The notes: a model not told the origin generated them from the sequence alone. Shown: positions 45,169-53,283, numbered from the stretch's first letter. The stretch is DNA of 64,000 bases from Streptomyces niveus (GCF_002009175.1 NZ_CP018047.1:1302001-1366000); one strand, 5' to 3'. A program made the numbers and translations.

Positions 45169-47283
45169 TCACGTACCCCTGAGGGCGGGTTCGAGGTCGC
45201 GCTTGTCCTCGTCCACCGGCGGGGGGACGTCCTGACGCCTGAACAGCGCGCTGGGCCACCACATCCACCGATCGGCGTCCAGCGTCAGCGCGGTGACCAG
45301 CACCGAGCGGACGATCATGGTGTCCAGCAGTACGCCGAACGCCACCGCGAAGCCGAGTTCGGCCGCGAACACCAGCGGCAGCGAGGCCATCGCCGCGAAG
45401 GTGCCGGCCAGCACCAGACCCGCCGAGGTGATCACGCCTCCGGTGGTGGACAGACCGATCAGCGCGCCGCGCCGGGTGCCCTGTTCCAGTGCCACTTCGC
45501 GCACCCGGGTGACCAGGAAGATGTTGTAGTCGATGCCGAGCGCGACCAGGAACACGAAGGTCAGGAGCGGGAAGTTGGCGTCCGTCCCGGCGAAGTTGAA
45601 CACATGCTCGAACACCAGGTTGCTCACCCCGATGGCGGCCGCGAACGACAGCACCACCGTCGCCATGAGCAGCAGCGGTGCGACGATCGCCCGCAGCAGC
45701 AGCGCGAGGATCAGGAACACCACGACCAGCACGATCGGGATGATCAGCTTGGAGTCGTGGGCGGCCGCTTCCCGGGTGTCGAGCATGATCGCCGTGTTGC
45801 CGCCGACCTGGGCGTCCGCGCCGTCGACCGCGTGGACCACGGTTCTGGCCCGCTCGACAGTGTTCATGGCGCTGGTGCCGGTGGGAGAGTCCTCCAACTC
45901 CCCGAGGATCATGGCCTCATCGCCCTTGACCACCGGCTCCGAGACGCCGGCGACTCCGGGGACGTCCGCCAGGGCGGCGCTCACCTGCTCGGCCGAAGAC
46001 GCCTTCGCCACGACATAGACGGGGTCGCCCGCTCCGGCGGGGAAGTGCTCGTTCTTGATCTCCTCGCCGACCACCATCTGCGGCTTGTTCGTGAACTGGT
46101 CCTTGTTGGAGAGCCCGTCGGACTTGAGCCCGAACGCCCCGATCGCCATGACGCCGAGGGCGAGGGCGGTGCCGATCCACACGACGCGGGGCCGGGCGGA
46201 GACGGCGTTGCCGACCCGGGTCCAGATGCCCTCCTTGGTCGCCGCGGCGGATCCGTACACCGGCTTCACCGGCCAGAAGACCCACCGGTCGCAGATGACC
46301 AGCAGCGCCGGCATCAGGGTGACCATGGCGAGCAGTCCGACGAGGATGCCGACGGCGCTGGCCGGGCCGAGCCCCTGGGTGGAGTTGAGAGTGGCCAGCA
46401 TCAGCAGCATCAGGCTGACCGCGACGGTGGCGGCGCTGGCGACGATCGCGGGACCGGAGCGGTGCAGGGCCACCGCCATCGCCTCGTGCCGGTCCTCGTG
46501 CCTGCGCAGCTCCTCCCGGTACCGCGAGGTGAGCAGCAGCGCGTAGTCGGTGGCGGCGCCGAACACCAGCACGGTCAGGATGAAGCTGGTCTGCGTATTG
46601 ACGACGAGTCCGGCGTGCTTGGCCAGTAGATAGATCACCGCCTCCGAGGTCATCAGGGCGCCGCCGGCGGTCATCAGGGGAAGCAGGGGCAGGATCGGGC
46701 TGCGGTAGGTGAGCAGCAGGATCACGACCACGACCGCCGCGGTGATCGCTGTCAGACCACCTCCGCCGCCGAAGGCGTCGATCGAGTCGGAGGCGTAGCC
46801 GGCGGGTCCGGTGACATGGAACCCGAGCCCGTCCGCGTCCGCCTTGCCGACGTCGGTCATCTCCTTGACGACCTTGTTGATCCCGTCCCAGCCGCTCTTG
46901 TCCTTCTGCACCTGGACCACGGTCTGGATGGCCTTGCCGTCCTCGGACTTCAAGGGGCCCTGCGGCTGGCCGACGACCTTCTCGACGTCCTGGAAGGCTC
47001 CGGCGTCGGCCTGGGCCTTGGCCATGTCGGCGGCGGTGACGCCGTCCTGCCGGTCGTAGATGACGAGCGCGAGCACGGTGTCGGTGGGCTGGAACTTCTC
47101 GGCACGCTCGACGACGGCGGTCGACTCCGCGTCACCGGGCAGCCAGGCCGAGTTGTCGTTCTCCTGCACGTCGCCGAGCTTCCCGGCCAGCAGGACGGCG
47201 GGGATCAGCAGGACGACCCAGAGGGCGAGGACAACCCATTTCGCCCTCCTGCCACTGGGTAGGGACGCCAGTTTTCGCAACAT
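45169..47283 (-). CDS. MMPL-family (RND-type) membrane transporter
   Basis: A transporter of 704 residues with the MMPL layout: one span at the N terminus (KWVVLALWVVLLIPAVLLAG), a large extracytoplasmic domain (about 40-180), five spans (near 185-370), a second external loop (about 390-520) and a last bundle of spans (LIIPIVLVVVFLILALLL onward). It should use the proton gradient to export a lipophilic compound. It lies 13 bp downstream of the ECF41 sigma-factor gene and between the two phenazine segments, so self-resistance to the pathway product is the likely role. Confidence 0.93.
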   Translation of the reverse strand: MLRKLASLPSGRRAKWVVLALWVVLLIPAVLLAGKLGDVQENDNSAWLPGDAESTAVVERAEKFQPTDTVLALVIYDRQDGVTAADMAKAQADAGAFQDVEKVVGQPQGPLKSEDGKAIQTVVQVQKDKSGWDGINKVVKEMTDVGKADADGLGFHVTGPAGYASDSIDAFGGGGGLTAITAAVVVVILLLTYRSPILPLLPLMTAGGALMTSEAVIYLLAKHAGLVVNTQTSFILTVLVFGAATDYALLLTSRYREELRRHEDRHEAMAVALHRSGPAIVASAATVAVSLMLLMLATLNSTQGLGPASAVGILVGLLAMVTLMPALLVICDRWVFWPVKPVYGSAAATKEGIWTRVGNAVSARPRVVWIGTALALGVMAIGAFGLKSDGLSNKDQFTNKPQMVVGEEIKNEHFPAGAGDPVYVVAKASSAEQVSAALADVPGVAGVSEPVVKGDEAMILGELEDSPTGTSAMNTVERARTVVHAVDGADAQVGGNTAIMLDTREAAAHDSKLIIPIVLVVVFLILALLLRAIVAPLLLMATVVLSFAAAIGVSNLVFEHVFNFAGTDANFPLLTFVFLVALGIDYNIFLVTRVREVALEQGTRRGALIGLSTTGGVITSAGLVLAGTFAAMASLPLVFAAELGFAVAFGVLLDTMIVRSVLVTALTLDADRWMWWPSALFRRQDVPPPVDEDKRDLEPALRGT

Positions 47284-47296
47284 GTGAATTCCTCGG

Positions 47297-48277
47297 TTAG
47301 TCGACGTGAGAGAGCTTGTCGGGATTGGCGATGGCGTAGATACCGCACACCTGGTCGCCCTCCGGTGTGAGGTCCACGACGACGACGGCGTAGGGGGCGT
47401 CGCCGGCGAGCAGCAGAACGGCCGGCTCGCCGTTGACGCTGCGGAAGGCGATGTTGAGGGTCTTGCCGGAGCTGGGGGCGACGGCGGAGAGCAGGCGGGC
47501 GACGGAGTCGCGGCCGCGGATCGGGCGCAGGCCGACCGCGCCCTGGGCCTTGCCCCCGCCGTCGCTCCACATGACGACCTCCGGCGCGAGGATCTCCAGG
47601 AGGGCGTCCAGGTCACCGCCGAGCGCGGCGGCCAGGAACCGTTCGGTCACCTGCTGCCGGACGTGCGGGGCGGGCTTGTAGCGGGGGCGTCGGGCGTGGA
47701 CGTGCTCGCGGGCCCGGTGGGCGAGCTGGCGGACCGCGGCGGGGTTACGGCCGAGCATCTCCGCGATCTCGGTGTGGGCGTAGCCGAACACCTCGTGCAG
47801 GACGAACACCCCGCGCTCCAGCGGGGTGAGGGTCTGGAGGATCACCATCAGCGCCATCGACACCGACTCGGTGCGCAGCGCGACATCGGCCGCGTCGTCG
47901 GCGACGGGGGTGCCGGGGAGGGAGGTGACCAGCGGTTCGGGCAGCCACGGGCCGGTGTAGGTCTCACGGCGGCGGCTGATGGCGGCCTGGTGGGCGAGGG
48001 CCCGGTTCACCGCGATCCGCACCAGATAGGCGCGCGGGCTGTCGATCGGCTCCGCGTCCGGTGCCCGGTTCCTGTTCGTCCAGGACAGCCAGGTCTCCTG
48101 CAGGACGTCCTCGGTGTCGGCGATGCCGCCGAGCATGTTGTAGACGAGGGAGAACAGCAGCTCGCGGTGCTCGTTGAACACCTGTGTCGCGGCGTTCGCC
48201 ACCGGATCCGAAGCCGCCGGCCCCGGGCCGCCCTCGGAGACGGCCGGCTGTGAGCCTGGCGGGGGGTGATGCGTCAT
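47297..48277 (-). CDS. ECF41-type sigma factor with SnoaL-like C-terminal domain
   Basis: A protein of 326 residues. Sigma region 2 (LLFSLVYNMLGGIADTEDVL, TWLSW) and region 4 (LTPLERGVFVLHEVFGYAHT, IAEMLGRNPAAVRQLAHRAR) are complete. The linker WLPEPLV and the C-terminal motifs DGGGK and NPDKL are the hallmarks of the ECF41 group, where the fused SnoaL-like domain modulates activity instead of an anti-sigma factor. It precedes the MMPL gene by 13 bp and probably controls it. The start ATG (48277) is followed by a proline-rich leader of 20 residues. Confidence 0.93.
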   Translation of the reverse strand: MTHHPPPGSQPAVSEGGPGPAASDPVANAATQVFNEHRELLFSLVYNMLGGIADTEDVLQETWLSWTNRNRAPDAEPIDSPRAYLVRIAVNRALAHQAAISRRRETYTGPWLPEPLVTSLPGTPVADDAADVALRTESVSMALMVILQTLTPLERGVFVLHEVFGYAHTEIAEMLGRNPAAVRQLAHRAREHVHARRPRYKPAPHVRQQVTERFLAAALGGDLDALLEILAPEVVMWSDGGGKAQGAVGLRPIRGRDSVARLLSAVAPSSGKTLNIAFRSVNGEPAVLLLAGDAPYAVVVVDLTPEGDQVCGIYAIANPDKLSHVD

Positions 48278-48331
48278 GATGCCTCCCGTCGCGGTTGCGT
48301 TCAGACCTGAGAGCTGTCCGGGCGGCCGGAG

Positions 48332-48338
48332 TGTGACA
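48332..48338 (-). promoter_or_regulatory. TGTCACA, ECF41-type -35 motif before sigma-factor gene
   Basis: On the reverse strand TGTCACA is the -35 element described for ECF41 promoters. The expected CGTC -10 about 16 bp downstream is not evident, so this is only a half-match to an autoregulated promoter. Confidence 0.35.
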
Positions 48339-48351
48339 TCCATTCCAGAAA

Positions 48352-48367
48352 TGTGATCCACATCACA
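48352..48367. promoter_or_regulatory. Perfect CRP-type palindrome TGTGA-N6-TCACA
   Basis: TGTGATCCACATCACA agrees exactly with the CRP consensus and lies 75 bp before the ECF41 start, between it and the second phzB. It suggests control of the sigma-factor/MMPL unit by the Streptomyces Crp protein or a relative. Confidence 0.5.
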
Positions 48368-48407
48368 TGCACGACCGCCCTGGCCGGACGGTGGGCCGAA
48401 GGGCAGG

Positions 48408-48914
48408 TCAGGAGGGGATCCAGTCCCGCTTGATGTGCGGTGTCTCGATGCTGAGGGCACGCATGTGCTCGATGGGATTGGTGTACTCGCGGCTGGCGAG
48501 GATCATTCCGTCACTCAGCGTGAACCCGTGGATGAAGTGGTTGCGGTAGCGCCCCTCGGGATAGCCGGGGAAGCGGATCGTTCCCTCGCCGTCGCACTCG
48601 ACCCAGATGACGGCCGGATCCTGCGTCTCGTAGATACGCACGTCGGTCCACCGCCAGTCGGGCAGTACCTCCAAGGAGAGGACACCGTGCCGCTCCAGCC
48701 GCTCCCTGCCCCGGACGACGATGGGCCGGCCGATGTCGGTGTTGAAGAGGGACGCGGTGCCGTCCTCCGTATAGAGGGTGTGCCTGCGCGACCGGGCCTC
48801 CGCGCCGGTCTCCATGTACCGCTCCACCGCCCGCCGGTTGCGGGCCCGTAAGTCGTGCTGGTCGGTGAACACCGGTGCGGCGGTGCCGGGCCGGGGGGAC
48901 CGTGCCGAGGTCAT
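48408..48914 (-). CDS. phzB: PhzA/PhzB-family protein, copy 2
   Basis: A protein of 168 residues, clearly related to the copy at 44433-44894 (YRNHFIHGFTLSDGM, REYTNPIEHMRALSIETP, WVECDGEGTIRFPGYPEG). It has a longer N terminus and different loop residues, much as PhzA and PhzB form a pair in Pseudomonas. It lies 19 bp after phzG in the same direction, so it belongs to a different transcript from copy 1. The two may form a heterodimer or act on different substrates. Confidence 0.93.
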   Translation of the reverse strand: MTSARSPRPGTAAPVFTDQHDLRARNRRAVERYMETGAEARSRRHTLYTEDGTASLFNTDIGRPIVVRGRERLERHGVLSLEVLPDWRWTDVRIYETQDPAVIWVECDGEGTIRFPGYPEGRYRNHFIHGFTLSDGMILASREYTNPIEHMRALSIETPHIKRDWIPS

Positions 48915-48933
48915 GGCGTCTCCTGGTGAGGGC

Positions 48934-49629
48934 TCAGGGCTGCAGCCGGGTCGCCGACCAGCCGTTCTCGGTTCGCTCGTAACTCAGCCGCTGGTGCAGC
49001 CGGTCGTGCCGCGCGTACCAGAACTCGATCCGGGCCGCGGTCACTTGGTAACCGCGGTACCGCTCCGGGCGCGGCAGCGGTCCCGGCTCGCCGTGCAGCC
49101 TTTCGGCCTCGGCCAGCATGGCCGCCGCGTCCCCGAGCGGCTCGCTCTGGCGCGACAGGGTGGTCATCGGGTGGGCGGCCGGGGGACGCGCCCGCCAGAG
49201 CGCGTCGGACTCGGTGTCGGACAGCTGCCGGGCGGGCCCGCTGACGGTGATCTGCTGTCCGGTCTCCCGCCAGTAGAGGACCGCGGACACCCATCCCGTC
49301 TCCGCGATGTCGCGCCCTTTACGGCTGGTGGAGTGCGTCTCGAAGACGAAGCCGTCGTCCGTCACGCGGTTCAGCACGACGATCCGGGTCGATGCCTGGC
49401 CCGCCGCGTTCGCGGTGGCGAGTGCCATCGCCTTCGGCTCCCTGACGTCGTGCTCGTGCGCGTACGCAAGCCAGTCGCGCAGCACCGGGATCGGGTCCGC
49501 CGGCGCGTCGTCGTACTCCTTGAAGACGAAGTCCAGCGACCCGGTGAGGGATTCGCTCCGGCTCGCACTCCTGATCAGGCTCACCCTTGGTACCTCCGAT
49601 ACGACGTGGCGCGGTTGGTGGACGGACAT
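48934..49629 (-). CDS. phzG: Phenazine biosynthesis FMN-dependent oxidase
   Basis: A protein of 231 residues of the pyridoxamine-phosphate-oxidase fold. PhzG proteins oxidise the reduced phenazine carboxylic acid precursor. Typical segments: DPIPVLRDWLAYAHEHDVRE, PKAMALATANAAGQASTRIV, HSTSRKGRDIAETG, GYQVTAARIEFWYARHDRLH and the C-terminal WSATRLQP. The sequence is closer to PhzG than to PdxH by gene context. It is followed at 19 bp by phzB copy 2. The region before it is a MITE-like element. Confidence 0.93.
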   Translation of the reverse strand: MSVHQPRHVVSEVPRVSLIRSASRSESLTGSLDFVFKEYDDAPADPIPVLRDWLAYAHEHDVREPKAMALATANAAGQASTRIVVLNRVTDDGFVFETHSTSRKGRDIAETGWVSAVLYWRETGQQITVSGPARQLSDTESDALWRARPPAAHPMTTLSRQSEPLGDAAAMLAEAERLHGEPGPLPRPERYRGYQVTAARIEFWYARHDRLHQRLSYERTENGWSATRLQP

Positions 49630-49672
49630 GGGTCGCGGGCGCGCCCCCGCGACCCACGGCGTCGTACGGCGC

Positions 49673-49887
49673 TAGGGCGTGTCCGCAAAGTAGCGCCGTC
49701 CGCCCGCAGGGCGGGGCCCGCGGCGTCTGGTGCGGTGCATCGCAAGGCGGAGGATCGGTCTCGTACTGGACGTACTTGGCCGACTCCGACAACGCAGGGG
49801 GCACCTCCCGTGCCCCCTCCGGGGCTACGGGGGAGAGGTGCCGTGCCAGGCGTCGCGGGCCAGGCGGGACTTTGCGGACACGCCCTA
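49673..49887. mobile_element. MITE-like element with 19-bp perfect terminal inverted repeats
   Basis: TAGGGCGTGTCCGCAAAGT at 49673-49691 is repeated inverted at 49869-49887. The 215 bp between and including the repeats hold no gene, only further GC-rich partial hairpins. The ends begin and finish with TA, as in elements that duplicate a TA target. The right end supplies the TAG stop codon of the phzS-like gene. The element separates the phzS-like gene from phzG within what would otherwise be one transcript. Similar short repeats are common in Streptomyces genomes. Confidence 0.75.
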
Positions 49888-51111
49888 CGAGCGGCCGGGC
49901 GGTGTCAGCGAGGGACGGCCGTTGAGTGCGGCGATGTCGTCGGCGGCCATCTGCCGGTACATCTCGGCCATGCGGGCGAGGCTGCCGCGGTTCCACGGAA
50001 TGGCCGTGCCGGCGCGCTCCATGGCACGGCCCGCCTGGACGACGGCCGCGGTCGCCTCCAGGCGGGCGCCCTCGTACGCGGCGAGCCCCGCCGGGGTGTC
50101 GCCGTCCGCCCGCGCCAGCTCGAAGGCGAGAACGCGCGCGTCGACGATGGCCTGTGACGCGCCGTTGGCCCCGGCGGGATACATCGGGTGGGCGGCGTCG
50201 CCGAGCAGTGTCACGCGGCCGCGCCCCCAGGCGGGGAGCGGGTCACGGTCGACCATGGGGTACTCCAGGATGTGGTCGCTGCGCTCCAGCAGGTCGGGCA
50301 CGTCGAGCCAGCCCATCGACCAGCTCTCGTAGTGCGGCAGCACATCCTTCAGCAGGGCCGTGCGGTGGTCGTCGACCGCATTCACGGCGTCGCCCTCGGG
50401 AAGGGGGCCGGGCTCGGCGACACGTACCAGACAGACCCAGTTGATCCGGTCCCGGCCGATCGGGTACGCCACCAGCGACGCGTCGCCGTCCCGCACGATC
50501 GCCATGGAAGTGCCGGTCAGGAACGGCCTGTTCACCTTCGTCACACCACGCCACATCCGGTGGCCGGACCAGGCCAGTGGCCCCTCGTCCGGGTGGAGTT
50601 GGGCGCGGACGGCCGAACGCAGCCCGTCCGCGCCGATCAGCGCGCCGGCGTCGAGCGTCTCGACGGCACCGCTCTCGCGGTCCTCCACGCGGACGTGGAC
50701 GGCGTCGGGCCCCTCGGTGAAGTCCAGCAGCCGTGTGCCGGTGCGCACCGCGTCGGGGCCGAGCCGTTCCCGGACCCGGTCGAGGAGCAGCAGGTGCAAC
50801 TCGCCGCGGTGGATGGAGTACTGGGGCCAGAGATAGCCCTGGTCGAGGCCGCGGGGCTCGGCGAAGAGCTGGTCGCCGGAACTGTCGCAGTACACGTGCT
50901 CGGCCGTGGCCACACCGAGGGCGGCGAGGTCGTCGCCGAGGCCGAGCTCGGTCAGTTCGCGGACCCCGTGGCTGAGGAGGTTCATCCCGACACCGAGCGG
51001 CTCGATGCGGCGGGCGCTCTCCACGACGACGGCTTCGATGCCCGCGGTGTGCAGGCTCAGCGCGGCCGTGAGCCCGCCGATCCCGCCGCCGGCTATGAGG
51101 ACGGGTGTCAT
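49885..51111 (-). CDS. phzS: PhzS-like FAD-dependent phenazine hydroxylase
   Basis: A protein of 408 residues. It follows Pseudomonas PhzS along its length: FAD motif AGGGIGGLTAALSLHTAGI at residues 7-25, PLGVGMNLL, YPQYSIHRGELHLLLL-type string (here WPQYSIHRGELH), ADGLRSAVRAQLHPDEGPL, MWRGVTK and GRGRVTLLGDAAHPMYPAGA. PhzS decarboxylates and hydroxylates a phenazine-1-carboxylate to a 1-hydroxyphenazine. It would thus make a phenazinone-type core here. The stop lies in the end of the MITE-like element. It follows the second ABBA prenyltransferase by 145 bp. Confidence 0.93.
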   Translation of the reverse strand: MTPVLIAGGGIGGLTAALSLHTAGIEAVVVESARRIEPLGVGMNLLSHGVRELTELGLGDDLAALGVATAEHVYCDSSGDQLFAEPRGLDQGYLWPQYSIHRGELHLLLLDRVRERLGPDAVRTGTRLLDFTEGPDAVHVRVEDRESGAVETLDAGALIGADGLRSAVRAQLHPDEGPLAWSGHRMWRGVTKVNRPFLTGTSMAIVRDGDASLVAYPIGRDRINWVCLVRVAEPGPLPEGDAVNAVDDHRTALLKDVLPHYESWSMGWLDVPDLLERSDHILEYPMVDRDPLPAWGRGRVTLLGDAAHPMYPAGANGASQAIVDARVLAFELARADGDTPAGLAAYEGARLEATAAVVQAGRAMERAGTAIPWNRGSLARMAEMYRQMAADDIAALNGRPSLTPPGRS

Positions 51112-51256
51112 CGCGTCTCCCCCTCGGTTCCCTCGGTCCCGGGCAATTCCGCCCGGCGGCACGCGAGTTCATGGGTTTCGGTCATGCTGCTCTGCCCCTT
51201 TTCCGCATTCGGTCCGTCTCGGTGTCGTAGGTGCTCATCGAGGTGCCGCCGCGCGT

Positions 51257-52162
51257 CTACTTCGAGGTCGGGGGGCGAACCCGATCAGACAGCTGAGGCG
51301 TTTTCTGGTGGTAGGCCGCGATCTTGTAGCACTCCTCGCCCGCCGACAGAGCGCCTGCGTAGACGAGTACGCGCTCGCCCGCGTACGTGTACGGCACGTT
51401 GCCCGCGAATTCGCCGATCCGCGGTTCGTACCGGGCGGGAAGCGCCGCCGGGTCCGTACTTCTCGCGGAGAACGAGATCCGCTCGGCCTTCGAGGAGTCC
51501 CAGCCGAAGGTGGGATACACGGCGAAGGTGGTCCGGATGAAATCCGTCATCCGCGCACTCGGTTCCGGCAGTCCGTTCGTACGGAGCAGCGACAGGACGG
51601 CCTTCTCTTCGAGCTGTTCGGCGGAGAGTCCGCTGAAGTACACGTTCCACGTTCTGTGGGCGTAGTCGATCGCGATGGCCGACACCTTGCCGTCCAGGCC
51701 GTGGGCGGCGAAGGAGTCGGCGTGTTCCGCCAGAGCACGCGGCATGGACGGGATGCCGGTGAGCGTCGACAGTCGCTGCGGCTCGGCGAGGGGGAAGGAC
51801 ACATAGGCCTTCTTGAAGCCGCCGACGATTCCGTAGTCGACACCGAAGCTGTCGACGGGGCACCGCTCCCGGATCTCCGGGAACAGGGCTGCGACCGGAT
51901 GCTCCGTCTTCTCGGCGAGTCCGTTCGACACGGCGACGGCATACGGATCACCGGCATCCGGGGGCACGGTGAAGTCGAACGCGAGCTCTCCCGCGTAGCG
52001 TTCGCCCGTAGCCAGGCTGAATACGATATGGGCGTCCGCGAGCCCGTCCCCGAAAGCGTTCAGGGCCGGCCAGACCTTCTCCCGTGAGCAGGCCACGTGC
52101 GCCAGCCGGGCCGTTTCCTCTATCGCCGCGTATATGTCTTCCAGTTGAGTGGCTTCGGGCAT
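51257..52162 (-). CDS. ABBA-family prenyltransferase, phenazine-type
   Basis: A protein of 301 residues with the ABBA order of blocks. The segments CPVDSFGVDYGIVGGFKKAY, AIDYAHRTWNVYFSGLS and FAVYPTFGWDSSKAERISFS resemble, as far as I remember, the dihydrophenazine-carboxylate dimethylallyltransferases PpzP/EpzP more than NphB. The Asp that binds Mg in NphB is Ala61 here (GELAFDF). It should prenylate a phenazine ring. The ATG at 52162 has GGAGG about 6 nt upstream; an N-terminal extension in the longer frame shows no similarity. SARP-type and LexA-type boxes lie upstream. Confidence 0.9.
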   Translation of the reverse strand: MPEATQLEDIYAAIEETARLAHVACSREKVWPALNAFGDGLADAHIVFSLATGERYAGELAFDFTVPPDAGDPYAVAVSNGLAEKTEHPVAALFPEIRERCPVDSFGVDYGIVGGFKKAYVSFPLAEPQRLSTLTGIPSMPRALAEHADSFAAHGLDGKVSAIAIDYAHRTWNVYFSGLSAEQLEEKAVLSLLRTNGLPEPSARMTDFIRTTFAVYPTFGWDSSKAERISFSARSTDPAALPARYEPRIGEFAGNVPYTYAGERVLVYAGALSAGEECYKIAAYHQKTPQLSDRVRPPTSK

Positions 52163-52219
52163 TTCACCCTCCAAGGGAATGCGGACCACCGGCTTGTGTC
52201 CCCAGGGCCGGATCGGGCA

Positions 52220-52259
52220 TACGGCGAGATCGTCGTGTCCCGCGCTTGGTGTCGGCTTG
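52220..52259 (-). promoter_or_regulatory. SARP-type box C-left before phenazine prenyltransferase
   Basis: Read leftward: CAAGCCG (52259-52253), CAAGCGC (52248-52242), CACGACG (52237-52231), CGCCGTA (52226-52220), all 11 bp apart. The first two are strong, the last two weak. It ends 57 bp before the ATG, a distance nearly the same as for boxes D, E and F. Confidence 0.55.
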
Positions 52260-52291
52260 GCGCCGTGCGCGGGCCGGTTCCGGCTCGGCGC

Positions 52292-52331
52292 CAAGCCGGA
52301 ACCAAGCCGCCCGACGGTCCACGCCAAGTGC
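52292..52331 (+). promoter_or_regulatory. SARP-type box C-right, facing the small HTH gene
   Basis: CAAGCCG (52292), CAAGCCG (52303), ACGGTCC (52314), CAAGTGC (52325), 11 bp apart, the same four-unit layout as boxes A and B. It points right, away from the prenyltransferase, and ends 325 bp before the HTH gene. Confidence 0.65.
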
Positions 52332-52453
52332 CTCCGATTGCCCCCCGCGGCTCACACCGGACCCGTCCTTCCCTCCGGACCCGCCCTCCCCGTTGAACTC
52401 GTCGTTGCCGTGAAACCCGCGACATCGGCAGGTGTGAGGGACCTTGATCCATG

Positions 52454-52467
52454 CGAACGTGCGTTCG
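52454..52467. promoter_or_regulatory. Perfect LexA (SOS) box CGAACGTGCGTTCG
   Basis: The palindrome fits the Gram-positive LexA consensus CGAAC-RNRY-GTTCG at every position. It lies between the divergent prenyltransferase and HTH genes, 189 bp before the HTH start. Confidence 0.6.
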
Positions 52468-52656
52468 TTCCGGTTACGGGGAAGGCGGCCGGGCAGGCCG
52501 GTTCGACCCCTCGCGGGGGCCCTTGACGAGGGCCGCCCGTCTCGGTGAACCTCTCCCTCAAGCGGGTCCGCCGACGTTTCACATCCGGGGGGTTGTGGGT
52601 GGATCCACGCGCGAAGGGGGAAATTTGAGCACGCCGCAATACCCGGGCGAAGGCAT

Positions 52657-52863
52657 ATGAATCGGGAGCCCGCGACCGCGGGCCTGACAGCGGATGACAT
52701 CGTCGGCCTGCTGCGGGTCTCCAAAGGCTCCGTATACCGCTACGCCCACCAGTACCGATGGCGCCGCTACACCGACGCCGGCCGTTCCTACTACCATCCC
52801 GACGACGTCACGGCCACCCTCGATCATCTGGATCAGGGCAAGGGCGACTCCGTGTCACCCTGA
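52657..52863 (+). CDS. Small helix-turn-helix DNA-binding protein
   Basis: A protein of 68 residues: LTADDIVGLLRVSKGSVYRY is a MerR/excisionase-type winged helix start, followed by RWRRYTDAGRSYYHPDDVTA, the usual wing. Nothing else is present, so it binds DNA without an effector domain. A perfect hairpin follows at once, so it is a single-gene transcript. A LexA-type box and a right-facing SARP box lie upstream. It could be a local modulator of the cluster. Confidence 0.75.
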   Translation: MNREPATAGLTADDIVGLLRVSKGSVYRYAHQYRWRRYTDAGRSYYHPDDVTATLDHLDQGKGDSVSP

Positions 52864-52875
52864 CGAACCTCTCTC

Positions 52876-52923
52876 CCGGATCGCTCGATGGGATCCGCCG
52901 CCGGATCCCATCGAGCGATCCGG
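52876..52923 (+). terminator. Perfect 22-bp hairpin after the small HTH gene
   Basis: The arm 52876-52897 (begins CCGGATCGCTCGATGGGATC) pairs exactly with 52902-52923, loop 4 nt. It starts 12 bp after the stop codon. Confidence 0.85.
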
Positions 52924-52984
52924 CGGCGGATCCCGTGCTTTCGTGCCCCCCGCACGGGCGGGCGGCGGTCGCGGCGCCGGGCCC

Positions 52985-53283
52985 TTGACGGTCCGCCACG
53001 AAGGACCTATAACTATTCTTGTTGCCCCGGGTCCGCCCATATCCGGTTCAACTGAACCCCTCACAGGGCGACTTCGTGCTGTGACGGCCCGGAACCACCG
53101 CTGACATCCCGGCCCAGCCCCTCTCCGCGGGCGGGTCTTTTTTCTTGACACTCCTTCAGCAGCGTCGGTAGCCCCGCTGCCCACCCACGCCTCCCGGACA
53201 CCGCCGATCTCCGTCGCGGTGACCTCGCGCGTGCCATCGACACCCGATGTTCCCCATCGCCAGACGACGAGGAAGGCAGTCAC
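52985..53283 (+). promoter_or_regulatory. Promoter region of the cupin-aminotransferase operon
   Basis: An AT-rich patch at 53008-53022 (CCTATAACTATTCTTG) is unusual for this DNA and looks like a -10 region. A palindrome GGTTCA-AC-TGAACC lies at 53045-53058. A T run at 53138-53143 after GC-rich sequence could be an attenuator. TTGACA at 53145-53150 with TAGCCC 18 bp later is a second possible promoter. No SARP-type box was found here. Confidence 0.4.
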
